NCBI GenBank assembly: GCA_023392795.1
Contig: JAEWNJ010000097.1
Span: 1-5,575 of the forward strand
DNA from: Candidatus Cloacimonadota bacterium
GTDB taxonomy: Bacteria; Cloacimonadota; Cloacimonadia; Cloacimonadales; Cloacimonadaceae
DNA length: 5,575 nt
Direction: 5' to 3'
Part shown: positions 5,386 to 5,575 of the stretch, piece after piece
How the letters are laid out: the number at the start of each line of letters is the position of its first letter
How positions within the stretch are numbered: the first letter of the stretch is position 1
Position numbers and translations under genes: made by a program
The notes under the pieces: generated by a model
What the model was told of the DNA's origin: nothing
Database searches by the model: none
Seen by the model: only the letters and a program-made list of their open reading frames with translations

Positions 5386-5575
5386 ATAGACTTAGCTTTA
5401 CCGAAGCTCTCAGCCGTGAAATACCAATAAACTACCAGGGAGTGGAGGTCTGTGAAATCATCAGCCAGTGGCTGACACATCATGCCGAACGAGAGTTTGA
5501 ATGCCGTGACATCCTGAAGTATATCCTGCGCCGTGCCCGGGAATTGGAAGCATCGGACGTGGATCTGGGAGCTCC
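5382..5575 (+). CDS. N-terminus of a second secretion ATPase, probably PilT-type (3' end missing)
   Basis: The ATG overlaps the previous stop (ATGA, 5382-5385), and the frame stays open to the window edge, giving 64 complete codons. Residues 43-62 (DILKYILRRARELEASDVDL) match the start of the PilT/GspE N2 domain, where a helix leads into an ASD-I/L-H-I/L strand; here it reads ASDVDL (57-62), with Asp in place of the usual His. Only about 56 residues precede this motif. That is too few for the N1 domain of GspE/PilB but longer than typical PilT (about 15-20), so PilT/PilU-like with an N-terminal extension is the best guess. Walker motifs lie beyond the window. GAGGA at 5365-5369 is rather far from the ATG (12 bases), so coupling to the upstream gene is likely. 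A retraction motor would complement the assembly ATPase at the left end. Confidence 0.65.
   Translation, partial: MNRLSFTEALSREIPINYQGVEVCEIISQWLTHHAEREFECRDILKYILRRARELEASDVDLGA

Overview
The window reads as one stretch of a single plus-strand operon from a bacterium that builds a type IV pilus or type II secretion-like filament. It holds seven confident genes and one doubtful 34-codon ORF. Both ends are cut inside genes: a GspE/PilB-type assembly ATPase on the left, and the start of what looks like a PilT-type ATPase on the right. Neighbouring genes are 3 to 11 bases apart or overlap by 4 bases. The one exception is a 110-base gap at 3917-4026. No promoter or terminator could be supported, so transcription probably starts upstream and runs past the right edge.

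Layout: (1) 1-1512, extension-motor ATPase. (2) 1517-1942, 1947-2525 and 2537-3916, three proteins in a row with one N-terminal membrane helix each. Their architecture fits minor pseudopilins in the GspI/GspJ/GspK (PilV/PilW/PilX) order. The third carries a large C-terminal LamG/concanavalin-like domain, so it could be an adhesive or ligand-binding filament tip. (3) 3917-4026, gap with a doubtful small ORF. (4) 4027-4503, a membrane-anchored histidine-kinase dimerisation domain (DHp) with its H-box but no ATPase domain. (5) 4507-5385, a response regulator receiver domain fused to a cyclic-nucleotide-binding-like domain, with no DNA-binding domain. (6) 5382 to the edge, the N-terminus of a second secretion ATPase, probably the retraction motor.

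Working model (inference): the first ATPase drives assembly of a filament capped by the I/J/K-like complex and its LamG-bearing tip subunit. The DHp protein and the receiver/cNMP-like protein form a non-transcriptional phosphorelay encoded between the two motors, and they may switch extension or retraction. The unusual parts are the kinase-less DHp protein, the output domain lacking the usual phosphate-binding arginine, and the pilin-like proteins without recognisable prepilin leaders.

Organism: roughly balanced base composition, Shine-Dalgarno-led genes and a T4P/T2S system indicate a diderm bacterium. The divergent ATPase N2 domain and this gene combination remind me of Cloacimonadota or related uncultured anaerobes of the Fibrobacterota-Chlorobiota-Bacteroidota neighbourhood. 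That is a recollection of style, held with low confidence.
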